Shown here piece after piece: positions 11,976-13,773 of a DNA stretch of 13,773 nt. Under the pieces are notes generated by a model that saw nothing but the letters and a program-made list of their open reading frames with translations, was not told where the DNA came from and searched no databases. The DNA is from Limivivens faecihominis. Its GTDB lineage: Bacteria; Bacillota; Clostridia; Lachnospirales; Lachnospiraceae. Position 1 is the first letter of the stretch. Each line of letters starts with the position of its first letter. A program made the position numbers and the translations under genes. The stretch spans positions 1 to 13,773 of the forward strand of contig NZ_JAJEPR010000055.1 in the NCBI RefSeq assembly GCF_020686945.1. The letters run 5' to 3'.

Positions 11976-12036
11976 ACTTAATTTATTGAGAAGAGTCAAT
12001 TATATAACTGACATATGCTGTAAATAGAAGTAATAA
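11971..12036. promoter_or_regulatory. Degenerate second copy of the divergent promoter region
   Basis: Minus strand: TTGACT (11999-11994), 17 bp, TATACT (11976-11971), a good promoter. Plus strand: CTGACA (12008-12013), 17 bp, TAATAA (12031-12036), weak. The centre is GTCAA-TTATATAA-CTGAC (11995-12012). It aligns without gaps to 8582-8647: AGTATACTT, GTCAATTA, TGACATATGC and TAAATA are shared in register. No minus-strand gene follows it to the left. Confidence 0.6.
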
Positions 12037-12062
12037 AGCGTAATAAAGTAAATCAACTTTTC

Positions 12063-12104
12063 TGTGATATCATCACGGAAGCAAGCACTTATTTGGGGTA
12101 TATT
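12063..12104 (+). promoter_or_regulatory. Crp-type operator and promoter of the trx-trxB operon
   Basis: The palindrome TGTGATATCATCACG (12063-12077, centre 12070) lies exactly 29 bp upstream of the -10 TATATT (12099-12104). With its left flank TTTTC it is nearly the reverse complement of the dehydrogenase operator at 4542. No -35 box is visible. The leader is about 24 nt. Confidence 0.75.
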
Positions 12105-12134
12105 AAGTTCAAATAGGAGAAGGAGTTGAAAAAT

Positions 12135-12458
12135 ATGACATCTATAAATATAAATAAAGAAAAGTTTGGACAATTAATTCATAAGGAAAAACCGGTTTTG
12201 GTTGATTTCTGGGCACCTTGGTGTGGTTATTGCCGTAGAATTGGAGCAGCTTATGAAAAAATAAGTGAAGAATACAGCGATATTCTTGTTGCTGGAAAAG
12301 TAAATATTGATGAAGAACCACAGATTGCAGAAGCTGAAAAGATTGAGGTGATTCCTACGCTGGTTTTATATCGAAATGGAAAGGCAATAGATTCTATTGT
12401 TGCACCTGAATCAAAAATAATGATAGAGAATTTTATTAATGAAGCATTGGAAAAATAA
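12135..12458 (+). CDS. trxA: Thioredoxin 2 (active site CGYC)
   Basis: This 107-aa thioredoxin has the active site W29-C30-G-Y-C33 in VDFWAPWCGYC, with Tyr replacing the usual Pro, and the cis-Pro loop VIPTL near residue 75. CGYC sites are expected to shift redox potential relative to CGPC. The N-terminus (MTSININKEKF) resembles that of thioredoxin 1 (MSAININKNNF), suggesting an old duplication. ATG 12135 is preferred over TTG 12126 because AGGAGAAGGAG (12115-12125) lies nine bases before the ATG and abuts the TTG. It precedes trxB by 15 bp and is its likely dedicated substrate. Confidence 0.95.
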   Translation: MTSININKEKFGQLIHKEKPVLVDFWAPWCGYCRRIGAAYEKISEEYSDILVAGKVNIDEEPQIAEAEKIEVIPTLVLYRNGKAIDSIVAPESKIMIENFINEALEK

Positions 12459-12473
12459 AAGGAGGACTGCTGT

Positions 12474-13397
12474 ATGAATGAAAATCATGTTTACGATATG
12501 ATTATCGTGGGGGGAGGACCTGGAGGGTATACTTCAGCATTATACGCAGCCAGAGCAGGATTTGATACCATTGTTTTAGAAAAATTATCTGCAGGTGGTC
12601 AGATGTCATTGACCTGGCAGATTGATAACTATCCTGGTTTTGAAAATGGAATTGACGGATTTTCATTGGCAGAGAAAATGCAAAAACAGGCGGAAAAATT
12701 TGGCGCTAAAAGTGAATATGCTGAAGTTTTTAATATGGATTTAACAGGAAAGCTTAAGAGAGTAGAAACTAGTTCGGGAATTTATATTGGGAAAACAGTA
12801 GTGATTGCTACTGGAGCAAATCCAAGAGAACTTGGTCTCGCTAAAGAAAAAGAATTGATAGGTCATGGGGTTGCTTATTGTGCCTCCTGTGATGGTATGT
12901 TTTATAAAGATAAGATCGTGGTTGTTGTTGGTGGTGGAAATTCTGCTGTATCAGATGCTGTTCTTTTAAGTCGAATTGCTAAGAAAGTCATCATTGTTCA
13001 TCGAAGAGATACATTACGTGCAACGAAAATCTACCATGACCAGCTGATGAAAACTGAAAATATAGAGTTTCGATGGAACAATACAGTAAATGAACTGATT
13101 TATGGAGAACGATTGACTGGTGTGCGGTTGAAAGATACAGTTACAGGAGAAGAAAACATTATAGAATGTGACGGCCTGTTTGTGAGTATAGGAAGAAAAC
13201 CGACAACAGATTTTTTAGATAATCAGATAAAACTGGATAATAAAGGATATATTGTGGCAGGTGAAAACACTGAAACGAGTATTCCGGGTGTTTATGCTGT
13301 AGGAGATGTCAGAACAAAGTTACTTCGTCAGATAGTAACAGCAGTGGCAGATGGTGCTATGGCAGTACATATGGCAGAAGAGTATGTGGAGAAATAA
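12474..13397 (+). CDS. trxB: Thioredoxin reductase
   Basis: This 307-aa low-molecular-weight flavoenzyme transfers electrons from NADPH to thioredoxin. Motifs in order: FAD-binding IVGGGPGGYTSALYAARAG (11-29), redox pair C136-A-S-C139-D (family CATCDG), NAD(P)-binding VGGGNSA with HRRDTLRA downstream, the usual NADPH signature, and the second FAD motif GVYAVGDV near the C-terminus. Length is normal. AAAGGAGG (12456-12463) lies 10 bases before ATG, overlapping the trx stop. With thioredoxin 2 it forms a complete NADPH-dependent thiol system, under the Crp-type promoter at 12063. Confidence 0.96.
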   Translation: MNENHVYDMIIVGGGPGGYTSALYAARAGFDTIVLEKLSAGGQMSLTWQIDNYPGFENGIDGFSLAEKMQKQAEKFGAKSEYAEVFNMDLTGKLKRVETSSGIYIGKTVVIATGANPRELGLAKEKELIGHGVAYCASCDGMFYKDKIVVVVGGGNSAVSDAVLLSRIAKKVIIVHRRDTLRATKIYHDQLMKTENIEFRWNNTVNELIYGERLTGVRLKDTVTGEENIIECDGLFVSIGRKPTTDFLDNQIKLDNKGYIVAGENTETSIPGVYAVGDVRTKLLRQIVTAVADGAMAVHMAEEYVEK

Positions 13398-13456
13398 TAA
13401 TCAGAATTTGAATGGTGAACTTTTCATACTGAAATATGTACAATTTCAATAATGAC

Positions 13457-13544
13457 ATGAACTTATGGGAACGTATTGCGGATACTTTGTGAACTTTATC
13501 CTGATACAATGATTATGCTGATGAAAGAAGGCATAGATAACTGA
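13457..13544 (+). pseudogene. Possible frameshifted gene fragment
   Basis: ATG 13457 reads MNLWERIADTL then TGA; one base out of frame the reading continues CELYPDTMIMLMKEGIDN to TGA 13542-13544. Together they look like a short broken coding segment with a single-base deletion near 13488. No family recognised and no ribosome binding site. Nothing else is evident between 13398 and the terminator at 13561. Confidence 0.25.
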
Positions 13545-13560
13545 ATACAAGAAAGAGACG

Positions 13561-13602
13561 AAAGCCTCAGTAGTTAAGAAAAAAACTACTGGGGCTTTTT
13601 TT
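13561..13602 (+). terminator. Strong rho-independent terminator
   Basis: AAAGCCTCAGTAGTT (13561-13575) pairs with AACTACTGGGGCTTT (13584-13598), one T-G pair, followed by a run of seven T (13596-13602). It is the first clear terminator downstream of trxB. Confidence 0.85.
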
Positions 13603-13737
13603 CGTGCCTGAATTTCTCGGCCAATAACTGCGGGGATGTCCCGGCAGGATAAAGGTGGAGCAGGCATGATCCTAAACAGAGGTCCGCCTTCTGAAGTTGA
13701 AACGAGCAACAAGATTTCAAATTCAGGAGGAACGGAT

Positions 13738-13773
13738 ATGTATATTGAACACCCATATTTTTATGAAGGAAAG
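13738..13773 (+). CDS. 5' end of an unidentified gene (partial)
   Basis: ATG 13738, with AGGAGG (13725-13730) seven bases upstream, begins MYIEHPYFYEGK and runs off the window. The same frame is open back to 13612, with another ATG at 13636 reading MSRQDKGGAGMILNRG, so a longer N-terminus is possible, although the ribosome binding site supports 13738. The family cannot be judged from 12 residues. Confidence 0.5.
   Translation, partial: MYIEHPYFYEGK

Overview
The window looks like chromosome of an anaerobic, low-GC Firmicute, most probably a gut Clostridia/Lachnospiraceae-type bacterium. This is inferred from AT-rich DNA, strong AGGAGG ribosome binding sites, TTGACA/TATAAT promoters, and gene content typical of anaerobes that tolerate brief oxygen exposure (rubredoxins, superoxide reductase, bacteriohemerythrin, rubrerythrin remains). 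No rRNA, tRNA, CRISPR array or intact insertion sequence is visible.

Layout. 1-842: end of an unknown gene, an unknown 126-aa gene, then a strong promoter with a Fur/PerR-like palindrome driving rubredoxin 1 and bacteriohemerythrin (to 1353). 1354-1942: two terminators, a possible gene scrap and a promoter. 1943-3360: a tightly packed operon of a small two-helix membrane protein, a Bcp-type peroxiredoxin and YaaA. 3361-3834: decayed DNA with a perfect AT-rich operator-like palindrome, the last third of a rubrerythrin gene, and an L-lactate dehydrogenase gene reduced to its two ends. 3835-4462: class I desulfoferrodoxin (superoxide reductase) and rubredoxin 2. 4616-7786: a short-chain dehydrogenase, then thioredoxin, rhodanese and a CoA-disulfide reductase/rhodanese fusion. 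7898-8557 (minus): a Crp/Fnr-family regulator. 8692-10028: three uncharacterised genes. 10148-10929: a small ferredoxin and a polytopic Fe-S membrane protein. 11028-11801: a DUF134-NifX fusion with a His/Cys-rich tail. 12135-13397: a second thioredoxin with thioredoxin reductase. The right edge starts another, unidentified gene.

How it works together. Most genes handle O2, superoxide, peroxide or thiol/sulfane-sulfur stress. Superoxide reductase would make peroxide using rubredoxin electrons; peroxiredoxin and thioredoxin/thioredoxin reductase would remove peroxide; the rhodanese/CoA-disulfide reductase operon would handle persulfides or CoA disulfides; hemerythrin would bind O2.

The strongest new signal is regulatory. 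Three promoters (dehydrogenase, trx-rhodanese-CoA reductase, trx-trxB) each carry a GTGAT-N5-ATCAC type palindrome whose centre lies exactly 29 bp upstream of the first base of the -10 box. That is the position of a class II Crp/Fnr activator. The Crp/Fnr protein encoded in the middle of the window has a CRP-like R-E-x3-R recognition helix, which predicts reading of GTGA. A second palindrome family (GTCAA-N8-TTGAC, the two arms forming back-to-back -35 boxes) occurs three times, including a duplicated divergent promoter region of about 65 bp.
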